A stretch of DNA of 64,000 nucleotides, taken from the NCBI RefSeq assembly GCF_003851685.1, contig NZ_CP027727.1, positions 5,518,001-5,582,000 on the forward strand, written 5' to 3'. Position numbers and translations under genes: made by a program. Under the pieces are notes generated by a model. That model was not told where the DNA came from, ran no database searches, and saw nothing but the letters and a program-made list of their open reading frames with translations. Shown one piece after another: positions 29,565 to 38,512 of the stretch. The stretch comes from Pseudomonas sp. R5-89-07 (GTDB lineage: Bacteria > Pseudomonadota > Gammaproteobacteria > Pseudomonadales > Pseudomonadaceae). How positions within the stretch are numbered: the stretch's first letter is position 1; each line of letters opens with the position of its first letter.

Positions 29565-30410
29565 ATGTCCCAAGACCGTCGCTACAGCTTCGAGTTCTTC
29601 CCGACCAAGACCGATGCTGGGCATGAAAAACTGATGGCCACTGCCAAACAGTTGGCCGGCTATCAGCCCGACTTCTTTTCCTGCACCTACGGCGCCGGCG
29701 GTTCGACCCGTGACCGTACGATCAACACCGTGCTGCAGCTCGAAAGTGAAGTCAAAGTTCCCGCCGCTCCGCACTTGTCGTGCGTGGGCGATAGCAAGGC
29801 CGACCTGCGCGGCCTGCTGACCCAATACAAGGCCGCCGGCATCAAACGCATCGTCGCCCTGCGTGGTGACCTGCCATCCGGCATGGGCATGGCCAGCGGT
29901 GAGCTGCGCTATGCCAACGACCTGGTGAGCTTCATTCGCGAAGAAAGCGGCGATCACTTCCATATCGAAGTGGCCGCTTACCCGGAGATGCACCCCCAGG
30001 CGCGCAATTTCGAAGACGATCTCAAGAATTTCGTGCGCAAGGCCAACGCCGGCGCCGACAGCGCGATCACCCAGTACTTCTTCAACGCCGACAGCTACTT
30101 CTACTTCGTCGAGCGGGTACGTGCCATGGGTGTGAACATCCCGATCGTGCCGGGCATCATGCCGATCACCAACTACAGCAAGCTGGCGCGCTTCTCCGAC
30201 GCCTGCGGTGCCGAGATCCCACGCTGGGTGCGCAAGCAACTGGAAGCCTATGGCGATGACGTCAAAAGCATCCAGGCGTTCGGCGAGCAGGTCATCACCG
30301 AGATGTGTGAACAATTGTTGCAAGGTGGTGCACCAGGGCTGCACTTCTATACCCTGAACCAGGCTGAACCCAGCCTTGCCATCTGGAACAACCTCAAGCT
30401 GCCACGCTAA
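29565..30410 (+). CDS. metF: Methylenetetrahydrofolate reductase
   Basis: A 281-residue TIM-barrel flavoenzyme. YSFEFFPTKTDAGHEKL at the N-terminus, CTYGAGGSTRDRT (about 45-57), RIVALRGDLPSG (about 98-109) and ITQYFFNADSYFYFVERVRAMG are MetF signatures. It reduces 5,10-methylenetetrahydrofolate to 5-methyltetrahydrofolate using NADH and FAD, providing the methyl group for homocysteine released by the neighbouring ahcY product. It has a start at 29565 and its own terminator, and it lies next to ahcY with a terminator and REPIN between them. Confidence 0.97.
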   Translation: MSQDRRYSFEFFPTKTDAGHEKLMATAKQLAGYQPDFFSCTYGAGGSTRDRTINTVLQLESEVKVPAAPHLSCVGDSKADLRGLLTQYKAAGIKRIVALRGDLPSGMGMASGELRYANDLVSFIREESGDHFHIEVAAYPEMHPQARNFEDDLKNFVRKANAGADSAITQYFFNADSYFYFVERVRAMGVNIPIVPGIMPITNYSKLARFSDACGAEIPRWVRKQLEAYGDDVKSIQAFGEQVITEMCEQLLQGGAPGLHFYTLNQAEPSLAIWNNLKLPR

Positions 30411-30426
30411 GGCTTGTCCGGTTGTG

Positions 30427-30461
30427 CCAAGGCCCTCGTTCACGAGGGCCTTGGTCGTTTT
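30427..30461 (+). terminator. Intrinsic terminator after metF
   Basis: CCAAGGCCCTCG and its complement form a 12-bp perfect stem with a TTCA loop, followed by TCGTTTT. Confidence 0.88.
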
Positions 30462-30515
30462 ACGTTTGCCGTTTTACGTGCCTATTTTTACTACCTGAGG
30501 GGAACCCCGCAGTCC

Positions 30516-31598
30516 ATGAATACAGTGTCTTCCACTTCCCGTCCGCAGCTGGTCTACCTCGTCTTCGGCGCCGAGACCTACCATCAGGAAGCGGTATTCA
30601 GCATCGCCAGTGCATTGGCTTTCCTGCAAGACACTCCCGATGCGGCCGTGGACATCCAGGTATTCAGCGACAACCCCGAACCCTATCGCCTGCTGCCGGT
30701 ACGTGTGCGCCCGCTGGACGAGGCCACCCGCAAACGCTGGAGCGAGCCCCACGGTTACCACTTTCGCACCAAGCACGTGGTGCTGCGCCAGGTGCTGCAA
30801 GAGTCGCCGGTAGCGCTGCTGATCGACACCGACACGTTTTTCCACCGCTCGCCCATGACCCTCTTCGAGCGCGTGCAGCCAGGCACCCTGCTGTGCAACG
30901 CCTTCTACACCAAGTATGGCGACAACCACGAAAGCATCCTCTACACCGCCCTGCGCCAGCGCCTGCTGGACATGGGCGTGGCCGACGATGACATGATGAC
31001 CCTCAACTCCGGCGTGATGGGCCTGACCCAGCAGGACGCGCACATCCTCGACCGTTCGATCGAGTTGATGGATGAACTGTTTCCCCATGCCCAGGGCGCC
31101 TACACCCTGGAAGAGTTCTGCCTGTCCATCGCCGCCTACCGTACCGTCAACGTGCGCGAGTGCCCGGACCTGATCCACCATTACTGGAGTCGCAAGCAGC
31201 TGTTCCGGGCCAAGGTCAAGGCCTGGATCGCCAAGCACGCCGCCGCGCCCACCAGTGCGCTGGCCCTGGCCGACACGCGCCAGGTCTCGGCCCACCTGCC
31301 GCGCCCGCCGCGCTTGCAGCGCATGATGTACAAGCTGATTACCCTGCTGCTGCCCAAGCATCAGCAGCAGTTCATCCGCGAAATCCTCTACGGCTGCTAT
31401 GAACACGAAAACGAGTTCGACCAGGCCTGTGGCCCGGTGTGGTGGGACAAGGCCCGACAAAACCAGGAGGAACGCCAGAAACGCCCGATTGACGAACACC
31501 AGCTCGAACACTGGTTCGCCAACCCGGTGGTGCGTCTGATTCTCGGCGAGCGGCGAGCCGCGATCCACGCCCACCTGATGGACGCGCCAGTAAAATAG
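30516..31598 (+). CDS. Putative GT-A-type glycosyltransferase, function unassigned
   Basis: A 360-residue cytosolic protein. The N-terminal half has a nucleotide-sugar-transferase-like plan: strand QLVYLVFGAETY, FSDNPEPYRLLPV, and a DxD-type motif in ALLIDTDTFF (about residues 105-114) before SPMTLFERV. A later segment, LNSGVMGLTQQDA, resembles the acceptor side of such enzymes. The C-terminal half is helical and highly charged. The DTD motif would bind a metal-nucleotide sugar. No sugar, lipid or envelope genes are adjacent, so acceptor and donor are unknown. The start is ATG 30516. This family is found between metF and rhlE-linked genes in Pseudomonas. Confidence 0.7.
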   Translation: MNTVSSTSRPQLVYLVFGAETYHQEAVFSIASALAFLQDTPDAAVDIQVFSDNPEPYRLLPVRVRPLDEATRKRWSEPHGYHFRTKHVVLRQVLQESPVALLIDTDTFFHRSPMTLFERVQPGTLLCNAFYTKYGDNHESILYTALRQRLLDMGVADDDMMTLNSGVMGLTQQDAHILDRSIELMDELFPHAQGAYTLEEFCLSIAAYRTVNVRECPDLIHHYWSRKQLFRAKVKAWIAKHAAAPTSALALADTRQVSAHLPRPPRLQRMMYKLITLLLPKHQQQFIREILYGCYEHENEFDQACGPVWWDKARQNQEERQKRPIDEHQLEHWFANPVVRLILGERRAAIHAHLMDAPVK

Positions 31599-31661
31599 CC
31601 CCCGTCGCCAAAGCGCGCGCCAGAGCTTCTCTTTATCCCGGGAGCGTCGTAACCTCAGGGA

Positions 31662-32465
31662 ATGCCTGTCACTTTCAAGTTATTGATCGCTACGCTTTTC
31701 ACTTGCCTGAGCCTGGCCGCTTATGGCGAGAAATTGCGCATTGTCACCGAACCCTGGGCGCCCTATGTCTACGATGACAACGGCAGCATGCGTGGCCTGG
31801 ACTACGAAACCACGGTGACCGTATTCCAGCGCCTCGGTGTGGAGGTGCAATGGCAGTTCCTGCCCTGGAAGCGTTGCCTGGCCATGCTTGACCAAGGTCA
31901 CGCCGACGGCGCCCTGGACATTTTCCACAGCCAGGAGCGCGATGCCCTGCTGCTCTACCCTAGCGAACCCTTGTCGGCGGTCGAGTTCGTGCTGTTCTAC
32001 GCCAACGACCGCCCGCACCCCGCCGAAACCCTCGACGATCTGCGCGGCCTGACCGTGGGCACTTCACCCGGTTACCTGTATGGCGCAGCTTTCAGCGCAT
32101 CCAGCGCTTTCGCGCGCGAACCCGCCCCCAGCCATGAGGCCAACTTCGGCAAGCTCATGCTCGGGCGCGTTGATATGGTGGTCACTGACCGTCGGGTGGG
32201 GCAGCACGTGATCAAGGAATTGGGCCTTGAGGGCAAGGTCAGCCAGGCGCCGTTGGTGGTCAGCCATCAGCAGCAGTTTCTCGCCGTGCGACGTGGCGCG
32301 GGCATGGACCTGCTGGTGCAGCGCTTTGCCGCCGAGCTCAAACGCTTCAAGCAAGAGCCGGCCTATGCCGCCTTGAGCGCCAAATACGGCGGCATCCAGG
32401 CGCAAACGGGCCCTGTCAGCGCCTCCGGATACACCGTTGAGCAGCAGGAAAGCAGCGCGCAGTGA
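31662..32465 (+). CDS. Periplasmic solute-binding protein (SBP_bac_3 family), orphan
   Basis: A 267-residue protein with signal peptide MPVTFKLLIATLFTCLSLAAYG. The mature chain follows the family 3 solute-binding fold: LRIVTEPWAPYVYDDNGSMRGLDYETTVTVF, then LPWKRCLAMLDQGHADGAL, LRGLTVGTSPGYLYG and the hinge-distal VDMVVTDRRVG. No transporter subunits are nearby. Several orphan members of this family feed signalling proteins or act with distant permeases. The gene stands between the glycosyltransferase-like gene and rhlE; the promoter and long leader of rhlE begin right after its stop. Confidence 0.85.
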   Translation: MPVTFKLLIATLFTCLSLAAYGEKLRIVTEPWAPYVYDDNGSMRGLDYETTVTVFQRLGVEVQWQFLPWKRCLAMLDQGHADGALDIFHSQERDALLLYPSEPLSAVEFVLFYANDRPHPAETLDDLRGLTVGTSPGYLYGAAFSASSAFAREPAPSHEANFGKLMLGRVDMVVTDRRVGQHVIKELGLEGKVSQAPLVVSHQQQFLAVRRGAGMDLLVQRFAAELKRFKQEPAYAALSAKYGGIQAQTGPVSASGYTVEQQESSAQ

Positions 32466-32471
32466 TTGCTC

Positions 32472-32687
32472 TGTTATACTCCGGCCTTTCCGCCAGGCTT
32501 ACGCCCGGCCGCTGAGGTCTTGAAAAAGGCACCCAACCCCGCTACAGCGCAGCTTTGCAGCCCGCGCGAGCCGGTGGAGTGCCCGCCAGACGCAGCAGGA
32601 CCGGACGGGATTACGCTCCCCTAAGCGCCATTCACGCCCGGCAAGATTATCCCTTTGGGCCAAGCCCTAACTAAAACAGGATTACTC
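32472..32687 (+). promoter_or_regulatory. Extended -10 promoter and long 5' leader of rhlE
   Basis: TG-T-TATACT (TATACT at 32475-32480) forms an extended -10 element. The start codon is 207 bases further, so the mRNA would carry an unusually long, GC-rich leader of about 200 bases. Long leaders are common for cold-responsive RNA helicases, but no defined structure was recognised. Confidence 0.5.
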
Positions 32688-34577
32688 ATGTCCTTTGCTT
32701 CCCTCGGTCTCTCCGAGGCTTTAGTCCGCGCCATCGAGGCAGCGGGCTATACCGAGCCTACTCCGGTGCAACAGCGGGCCATTCCCGCCGTGTTGCAAGG
32801 CCGCGACCTGATGGTTGCGGCGCAGACAGGTACCGGTAAAACCGGTGGTTTCGCCCTCCCGATTCTGGAGCGGTTGTTCCCCAACGGTCACCCGGACAAA
32901 TCCCAACGTCACGGCCCGCGCCAACCGCGCGTACTGGTCCTGACCCCCACCCGCGAACTCGCAGCCCAAGTGCACGACAGCTTCAAGCTGTATGCCCGCG
33001 ACCTGAAGTTCGTCAGCGCCTGCATCTTCGGCGGCGTCGGCATGAACCCTCAGGTTCAGGCCATGTCCCGCGGTGTCGACGTGCTGGTGGCGTGCCCGGG
33101 TCGTTTGCTCGACCTGTGCGGCCAGGGCAGCGTCGATCTGTCCCACGTGGAAATCCTCGTGCTGGACGAAGCCGACCGCATGCTCGACATGGGCTTTGTC
33201 CATGACGTGAAAAAGGTCCTCGCCCGCCTGCCGGCCAAACGTCAGAACCTGCTGTTCTCGGCCACGTTCTCCCAGGACATCACTGCCCTGGCTGGCAAGC
33301 TGCTGCACAACCCTGAGCGCATCGAAGTCACGCCGCCCAACACCACGGTCGAGCGTATCGAGCAACGCGTATTCCGCCTGCCCGCCAGCCACAAGCGCTC
33401 GCTGCTGGCGCACCTGATCACCCACGGTGCCTGGGAACAAGTACTGGTGTTCACTCGCACCAAGCATGGCGCCAACCGCCTGGCCGAATACCTGGACAAG
33501 CACGGCCTCACCGCCGTCGCCATCCACGGTAACAAGAGCCAGAACGCGCGCACCAAAGCCCTGGCCGACTTCAAGGCCGGCACTGTGCGCATCCTGGTCG
33601 CCACCGATATCGCCGCACGCGGTCTGGATATCGATCAATTGCCGCACGTGGTCAACTTCGAGCTGCCGAACGTCGACGAAGACTACGTGCACCGTATCGG
33701 CCGTACTGGCCGTGCCGGTCGTTCGGGCGAGGCCATTTCCCTGGTCGCACCGGACGAAGAAAAACTGCTGAAAAGCATCGAGCGCATGACCAAGCAGAAA
33801 ATCGCCGACGGCGACCTGATGGGCTTCGACTCAAGCACCGTGGAGGCCGAAAAGCCTGAAGCGCGCGAGCGCCCGGATGTGCGTAACCCACGCAACCCAC
33901 GCGGTCCGAAGGGCGATGGCCCGAACGGCGGCGGTGGTGGCGGTGGCCGTCGCGACAAGGGCAAGGACAAGGGCAAGGAAAAATCCGCCACCAGCAGCCG
34001 TGGCGAACGCCCGGCCCGTGAGCAGAAGCCCCGTGAAGGCACCCCAGCCCGCGAACAGCGCCAGCCGAGCCAGCCGCCACGCGCCACAGCCGACCGCGCT
34101 CCGGACGAATTCCTCGACGACGATGTGGATAACTTCGGTAACCGCGTCGACTACGTGCCTCAGGCCAAGCCGGCCCAGGGCCGTGGTCGTCGTCCGGGTG
34201 CCCCTGCACAGGGCGCTGGCGCCGCTGCCCCACGTGGCGGTCAGCCACAGGGCGCACGTCAGAACGGCCCGCGCAACAGCAGCGGCGGCACCACTGGTAC
34301 GCCGCCAGCCAAGCGCAACGGCCCACGCAGCGGTGCACCGCGTGACGGCCAGGCCCGTCGCGAAGACTCGCGCAGCAACAACCGCCGCCCGGCCCGTGAC
34401 GAGCAACCACGTTCGTCCGAGCCAGCGGTGCAAAACCCGCGCGGTGGTCCGGCGCCGAAGATCATCCACAAGGAGTCGAAAGCCGATCGCTTCCCGACAC
34501 CCGAGCAGTTGGATCAACTGCCTGGCCGTCCTCGTGGCGAGAAGCCAGCGCTGCTGACCCGCAACCGCGAGGCATAA
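32688..34577 (+). CDS. rhlE: DEAD-box RNA helicase, RhlE type
   Basis: A 629-residue helicase. Core motifs are in order: Q motif [10 protein letters not shown], Walker [21 protein letters not shown] ([13 protein letters not shown]), SAT ([10 protein letters not shown]), ARGLDI and [15 protein letters not shown]. Residues from about 390 to the end form a long low-complexity, basic tail rich in Gly, Pro, Arg and Lys ([29 protein letters not shown]), which should bind RNA non-specifically. It remodels structured RNA and ribosome precursors, often at low temperature. ATG 32688 begins the family-type [14 protein letters not shown] strong terminator follows. Confidence 0.95.
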   Translation: MSFASLGLSEALVRAIEAAGYTEPTPVQQRAIPAVLQGRDLMVAAQTGTGKTGGFALPILERLFPNGHPDKSQRHGPRQPRVLVLTPTRELAAQVHDSFKLYARDLKFVSACIFGGVGMNPQVQAMSRGVDVLVACPGRLLDLCGQGSVDLSHVEILVLDEADRMLDMGFVHDVKKVLARLPAKRQNLLFSATFSQDITALAGKLLHNPERIEVTPPNTTVERIEQRVFRLPASHKRSLLAHLITHGAWEQVLVFTRTKHGANRLAEYLDKHGLTAVAIHGNKSQNARTKALADFKAGTVRILVATDIAARGLDIDQLPHVVNFELPNVDEDYVHRIGRTGRAGRSGEAISLVAPDEEKLLKSIERMTKQKIADGDLMGFDSSTVEAEKPEARERPDVRNPRNPRGPKGDGPNGGGGGGGRRDKGKDKGKEKSATSSRGERPAREQKPREGTPAREQRQPSQPPRATADRAPDEFLDDDVDNFGNRVDYVPQAKPAQGRGRRPGAPAQGAGAAAPRGGQPQGARQNGPRNSSGGTTGTPPAKRNGPRSGAPRDGQARREDSRSNNRRPARDEQPRSSEPAVQNPRGGPAPKIIHKESKADRFPTPEQLDQLPGRPRGEKPALLTRNREA

Positions 34578-34613
34578 AAAAAAAACCCGTATCGCAAGAT
34601 ACGGGTTTTTTTT
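34577..34613 (+). terminator. Bidirectional intrinsic terminator after rhlE
   Basis: A run of A9, stem ACCCGTATC / GATACGGGT with loop GCAA, then T8. It serves convergent rhlE and the YceI gene. Confidence 0.95.
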
Positions 34614-34617
34614 GCCT

Positions 34618-34647
34618 GTAGGAGCGAGGAGTACGCCTCGCTCCTAC
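34618..34647. repeat. Single GTAGGAGCGAGG-type REP palindrome
   Basis: A perfect 12-bp stem around AGTACG. It belongs to the GTAGGAGCGAGC class seen also at 37533 and 63654. Confidence 0.82.
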
Positions 34648-34657
34648 CTGCGAAGCA

Positions 34658-35257
34658 TTACTTCGCTTTCACACCTTCAAACGTGATGTACAGCTGAACG
34701 TTGTCGGACTGTGGACCTACGTCCATGCCGTCCTTGTTGAATTCCTTGCGGCTGATGTTAGTGGTGCCTTCAAAGCCGGCACGGTAGCCGCCCCATGGGT
34801 CCTTGCCTTCGCCGAGGAACGTAGCCTTGACCAGGATAGGCTTGGTCACACCGTGGAAGGTCAGGTCGCCGGTCACGTCGGCAGTCAGCTTGCCGTCAGC
34901 ATTCTTGCCGGTTGGCTTGACGCTGGTGGAAACGAACTTGGCATCCGGGAATTTGCCCGACTCCAGGAAGTCCTTGGTGTTGACGTGCTTGTCACGTTCG
35001 GCGTGGTTGGAGAACACGCTGGCCGTACGTACGTTAACTTCGATCTTGGCGTCTTCTGGCTTGGCTGCATCAAAGCTGAACTTACCGTCCAGGTCCTTGA
35101 ACGTACCGGTGATGTAGCTGTAGCCCAGGTGGCTGATTTTGAAATCAACGAAGGCGTGCTGGCCTTCCTTGTCGATCACATAATCAGCGGCCATCGCCGA
35201 ACCTGCGGACAGCAGGGCCGAACCGATTGCCAGAGCAGCGAGAGTCTTTTTCAACAT
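34658..35257 (-). CDS. YceI-family periplasmic protein
   Basis: A 199-residue protein with signal peptide [23 protein letters not shown]. The mature part has the YceI lipocalin-like pattern: [37 protein letters not shown], then [14 protein letters not shown] and [18 protein letters not shown]. YceI proteins bind isoprenoid-type lipids in the periplasm; the P. aeruginosa member near rhlE has been described as a secreted protease (PasP). It lies 32 bases after the cytochrome b561 gene on the same strand, a common pairing for YceI and b561 proteins, suggesting a shared quinone-related role. Confidence 0.9.
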   Translation of the reverse strand: MLKKTLAALAIGSALLSAGSAMAADYVIDKEGQHAFVDFKISHLGYSYITGTFKDLDGKFSFDAAKPEDAKIEVNVRTASVFSNHAERDKHVNTKDFLESGKFPDAKFVSTSVKPTGKNADGKLTADVTGDLTFHGVTKPILVKATFLGEGKDPWGGYRAGFEGTTNISRKEFNKDGMDVGPQSDNVQLYITFEGVKAK

Positions 35258-35289
35258 ACTTTGTTTTCCTTGTGAGTCGAGGTTGAACG

Positions 35290-35841
35290 TCAGGCGGTGC
35301 GTCCCAGCATGCGTGTCAGGGTCACATCACGATCGATAAAGTGGTGCTTCAGTGCCGCCACGCCGTGCAAGCCGGCGAATACAACCAACACCCAGGCCAG
35401 ATACAGATGAATCCAGCCCGCAGTGTCTGCCTGGTCCGGTAGACCGGAAACCAGGGCAGGTATTTCAAACAGGCCAAACACCGGGATACCGACACCGTCT
35501 GCGGTGGAAATCAGGTAGCCGGCAATCATCACGGCAAACAGCCCGAGATACAGGAACGCATGGCCAAACGCGGCGCCGATGCGGGTCAAGCGGCTGTAGC
35601 TGGCCAGCGGCGCAGGCGGCGGGCTGACCAGGCGCCAGACAATACGCACCAGCATGACGGCAAACAGCGTGATACCAATGCTCTTGTGCAGGTCCGGCGC
35701 GTCTTTGCGCCAGGCACTGTAGTAGTCGAGACCGACCATCCACAGGCCCAGCGCGAACAAGCCAAATACCACCAAGGCCACGCCCCAGTGCAAAACCATG
35801 CTGACCCAACCATAGCGGGCCGGTGAATTGCGTAGCTGCAT
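35290..35841 (-). CDS. Cytochrome b561 (diheme membrane protein)
   Basis: A 183-residue integral membrane protein with four hydrophobic helices and conserved histidines: H19 in [20 protein letters not shown]51 in [18 protein letters not shown], and later [29 protein letters not shown]. The pattern matches bacterial cytochrome b561, which carries electrons between quinol and periplasmic acceptors. It precedes and is likely co-transcribed with the YceI gene. The ATG at 35841 starts [12 protein letters not shown]. The upstream gap holds an imperfect palindrome at 35895-35914. Confidence 0.92.
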   Translation of the reverse strand: MQLRNSPARYGWVSMVLHWGVALVVFGLFALGLWMVGLDYYSAWRKDAPDLHKSIGITLFAVMLVRIVWRLVSPPPAPLASYSRLTRIGAAFGHAFLYLGLFAVMIAGYLISTADGVGIPVFGLFEIPALVSGLPDQADTAGWIHLYLAWVLVVFAGLHGVAALKHHFIDRDVTLTRMLGRTA

Positions 35842-35894
35842 GTACTTAATCCCGTAAGAACTGTGCCCAAGACTAGCGTTTTACCTATCGAATT

Positions 35895-35914
35895 AAAGCG
35901 GAAAATTTCGCTTT
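35895..35914. promoter_or_regulatory. Imperfect palindrome between cytochrome b561 gene and bioA
   Basis: AAAGCG and CGCTTT, 8 bases apart, within an AT-rich stretch. It could be an operator for either divergent gene. No factor is identified. Confidence 0.3.
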
Positions 35915-36113
35915 GAAATATCGAGAAATGTGATGAAGAAGGTATGCATCATAAATTAACAAGGGATTAAGACTATTCCCAAGAAACGTGACAGACCGTC
36001 CTGCATTTACCGCGAATTTCCCCACAATGGCTTGTGACCCACGCCACCATTGCATAGGCTTGCGCGATTGTTTCGCCCGCGCAGGTTGCGGGACCGCTTC
36101 GAGGAGATCACCG

Positions 36114-37520
36114 ATGGGCTTGAATAACCAGTGGATGCAGCGTGACCTCGCGGTGCTGTGGCATCCCTGCACCCAGATGAAAGACCACCAGCAATTGCCC
36201 CTTGTGCCAATCAAGCGCGGGGAAGGCGTATGGCTGGAAGACTTCGAAGGCAAGCGCTATCTCGATGCTGTCAGCTCCTGGTGGGTCAACGTGTTCGGCC
36301 ACGCCAACCCGCGCATCAACCAGCGCATCAAGGATCAGGTCGACCAACTGGAGCACGTGATCCTTGCCGGTTTCAGCCATCAGCCGGTGATCGAGCTGTC
36401 CGAGCGCCTGGTCGCGATGACTCCCGAAGGCCTGACTCGCTGTTTCTATGCCGATAACGGTTCATCGTGCATTGAAGTCGCGTTGAAGATGAGCTTTCAC
36501 TACTGGCTCAATCGCGGCCAGCCGAACAAGAAGCGCTTCGTCACCCTGACCAACAGCTACCACGGCGAAACCATCGCGGCGATGTCGGTGGGCGACGTGC
36601 CGCTGTTTACCGAGACCTACAAGGCGTTGCTGCTCGACACCCTCAAAGTGCCGAGCCCTGACTGCTACCTGCGCCCCGAGGGCGTGAGCTGGGAAGAACA
36701 TTCACGCACGATGTTTCTGGCCATGGAGCAAACCCTGGCCGAGCACCATGACAGCGTCGCCGCCGTCATCGTCGAGCCGCTGATCCAGGGCGCCGGCGGC
36801 ATGCGCATGTACCACCCGGTATACCTCAAGCTGCTGCGCGAAGCCTGCGACCGCTATGGCGTGCACCTGATCCACGACGAAATCGCTGTGGGCTTTGGCC
36901 GCACAGGCAGCATGTTCGCCTGTGAACAGGCCGGCATCCGACCGGACTTCCTGTGCCTGTCCAAAGCCCTGACCGGCGGCTACCTGCCGCTGGCCGCCGT
37001 GGTCACCACCGACGACGTCTACAGCGCCTTCTACGACGACTACCCAACCCTGCGCGCCTTCCTTCACTCCCACAGCTACACCGGCAACCCGCTGGCGTGC
37101 GCGGCGGCCCTGGCCACCCTGGATATTTTCGAAGAAGACAACGTCATCGAAAACAACAAGGCGCTGGCCCAGCGCATGGCCAGCGCCACGGCGCACCTGG
37201 TGGACCACCCGCATGTCTCTGAAGTGCGCCAGACCGGCATGGTGCTGGCCATCGAAATGGTGCAGGACAAAGCCACCAAGGCCCCCTACCCCTGGCAGGA
37301 ACGCCGTGGTCTGAAGGTGTTCGAGCATGCGCTGGAGCGCGGCGCGCTGTTGCGGCCGCTGGGCAGCGTGGTGTACTTCCTGCCGCCGTACGTGATCACG
37401 CCGGAGCAGATCGATTTTCTTGCCGAGGTCGCGAGTGAAGGCATCGATATCGCCACCAACAGCAAGGTCAGCGTTGCTGTGCCTAAGGATTTTCACCCAG
37501 GCTTTCGCGATCCGGGATAG
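36114..37520 (+). CDS. bioA: Adenosylmethionine-8-amino-7-oxononanoate aminotransferase
   Basis: A 468-residue class III aminotransferase. MQRDLAVLWHPCTQMKDHQQLP and YLDAVSSWWVNVFGHANPRIN are BioA-specific blocks. The PLP-binding region has LIHDEIAVGFGRTG and LSKALTGGYLPLAAVV with the Schiff-base lysine at about residue 283. It converts 7-keto-8-aminopelargonate to 7,8-diaminopelargonate using S-adenosylmethionine as amino donor, the third last step of biotin synthesis. ATG 36114 has a GAGGAG site; the longer in-frame ORF from 35988 is not used. It is separated here from other bio genes. rsmE follows after a REP pair. Confidence 0.95.
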   Translation: MGLNNQWMQRDLAVLWHPCTQMKDHQQLPLVPIKRGEGVWLEDFEGKRYLDAVSSWWVNVFGHANPRINQRIKDQVDQLEHVILAGFSHQPVIELSERLVAMTPEGLTRCFYADNGSSCIEVALKMSFHYWLNRGQPNKKRFVTLTNSYHGETIAAMSVGDVPLFTETYKALLLDTLKVPSPDCYLRPEGVSWEEHSRTMFLAMEQTLAEHHDSVAAVIVEPLIQGAGGMRMYHPVYLKLLREACDRYGVHLIHDEIAVGFGRTGSMFACEQAGIRPDFLCLSKALTGGYLPLAAVVTTDDVYSAFYDDYPTLRAFLHSHSYTGNPLACAAALATLDIFEEDNVIENNKALAQRMASATAHLVDHPHVSEVRQTGMVLAIEMVQDKATKAPYPWQERRGLKVFEHALERGALLRPLGSVVYFLPPYVITPEQIDFLAEVASEGIDIATNSKVSVAVPKDFHPGFRDPG

Positions 37521-37532
37521 CGTCCAAAATCC

Positions 37533-37619
37533 CTGTAGGAGCGAGCGTGCTCGCGAAGGTATTCCAGGCACACCGCGGCGCCGGCTATATGTTTTTCGCG
37601 AGCAAGCTCGCTCCTACAG
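37533..37619. repeat. REP pair, GTAGGAGCGAGC type
   Basis: The arms are CTGTAGGAGCGAGCGTGCTCGCGAA and TTCGCGAGCAAGCTCGCTCCTACAG, between bioA and rsmE. Confidence 0.88.
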
Positions 37620-37661
37620 AAGACAGAAAGTGTGTATGCATAACTTTTCCAGAGAACCGCA

Positions 37662-38381
37662 ATGAGACTGTCCCGTTTTTTCACCGACACCCCGCTGAGC
37701 CTCGGCGACCACGAATTGCCTGAAGCCCAGGCGCATTACATCAGCCGTGTGTTGCGCATGGTCGAAGGCGACGCCGTGCAACTGTTCGACGGCTCCGGCC
37801 AGGAGTTCCTTGGGCAATTGCTGGAAGTCGGCAAAAAACGCGTCACCGTGCAACTGACGGAAAGCTTCAATGGCCAGGCTGAATCGCCGCTGCATATTCA
37901 CCTCGGCCAGGGCCTGTCACGGGGCGAGCGTATGGACTGGGCGATCCAGAAGGCCACCGAACTGGGCGTCAACGCCATCACGCCAATCTTCAGCGACCGC
38001 TGCGAGGTGCGCCTCAAAGACGAACGCGCCGACAAACGCCTGCTGCACTGGCGCCAGGTGGCAATCAGCGCGTGCGAGCAATGCGGGCGGTCGACGGTAC
38101 CGGTGATTCACCCGCCGCTGTTGCTGGCCGACTGGCTCAAGCAAACCGAAGCAGACCTGAAGCTGGTGTTGCACCCGGTGGCCGAGCCGATGGTCAGCCA
38201 TGCCAAACCTGCCAGCCTGGCGTTCCTGATCGGGCCTGAGGGTGGGCTGACCGACGGCGAAGTCGCAACCGCCCAAGCCGCCGGCTTCCATGCCGCCCGC
38301 CTCGGCCCGCGGGTGTTGCGCACCGAGACTGCACCGGTCGTGGCGCTGGCCGTCGCCCAGCAACTCTGGGGTGACTTCTAA
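37662..38381 (+). CDS. rsmE: 16S rRNA m3U1498 methyltransferase
   Basis: A 239-residue SPOUT-fold methyltransferase. The N-terminal PUA-like domain (MRLSRFFTDTPLSLGDHELPEAQAHYISRVLRM) is followed by the trefoil-knot domain with LIGPEGGLTDGE (about residues 190-201) and LGPRVLRTETAPVVAL, both RsmE signatures. It methylates U1498 of 16S rRNA using SAM. It follows bioA by 141 bases, with a REP pair between them, and its stop precedes another REP pair. Family and length agree fully. Confidence 0.96.
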   Translation: MRLSRFFTDTPLSLGDHELPEAQAHYISRVLRMVEGDAVQLFDGSGQEFLGQLLEVGKKRVTVQLTESFNGQAESPLHIHLGQGLSRGERMDWAIQKATELGVNAITPIFSDRCEVRLKDERADKRLLHWRQVAISACEQCGRSTVPVIHPPLLLADWLKQTEADLKLVLHPVAEPMVSHAKPASLAFLIGPEGGLTDGEVATAQAAGFHAARLGPRVLRTETAPVVALAVAQQLWGDF

Positions 38382-38404
38382 CCCCCCGTTCAAACCCCAA
38401 TCTA

Positions 38405-38500
38405 AACTGTGGGAGGGGGCTTGCCCGCGATAGCGGTGTGTCAGTCACCGGATGTACAAGCTGACCCAAAGGCATCGGGGGCAAGCCCCCTCCCACATTT
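38405..38500. repeat. Hybrid REP pair
   Basis: The left arm begins GTGGGAGGGGGCTTG but ends CCCGCGATAGCGG, a mixture of the GGGGGC and GCGGGC classes. The right arm is pure GGGGGC type. Confidence 0.85.
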
Positions 38501-38512
38501 GGTGTGTGGCGA

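Noticed and set aside
35988..36113. N-terminal extension of bioA (42 codons)
   Set aside because: The family N-terminus begins at MGLNNQWMQRDLAVLWHP, with a GAGGAG ribosome site just upstream. The extension is unlike homologues.
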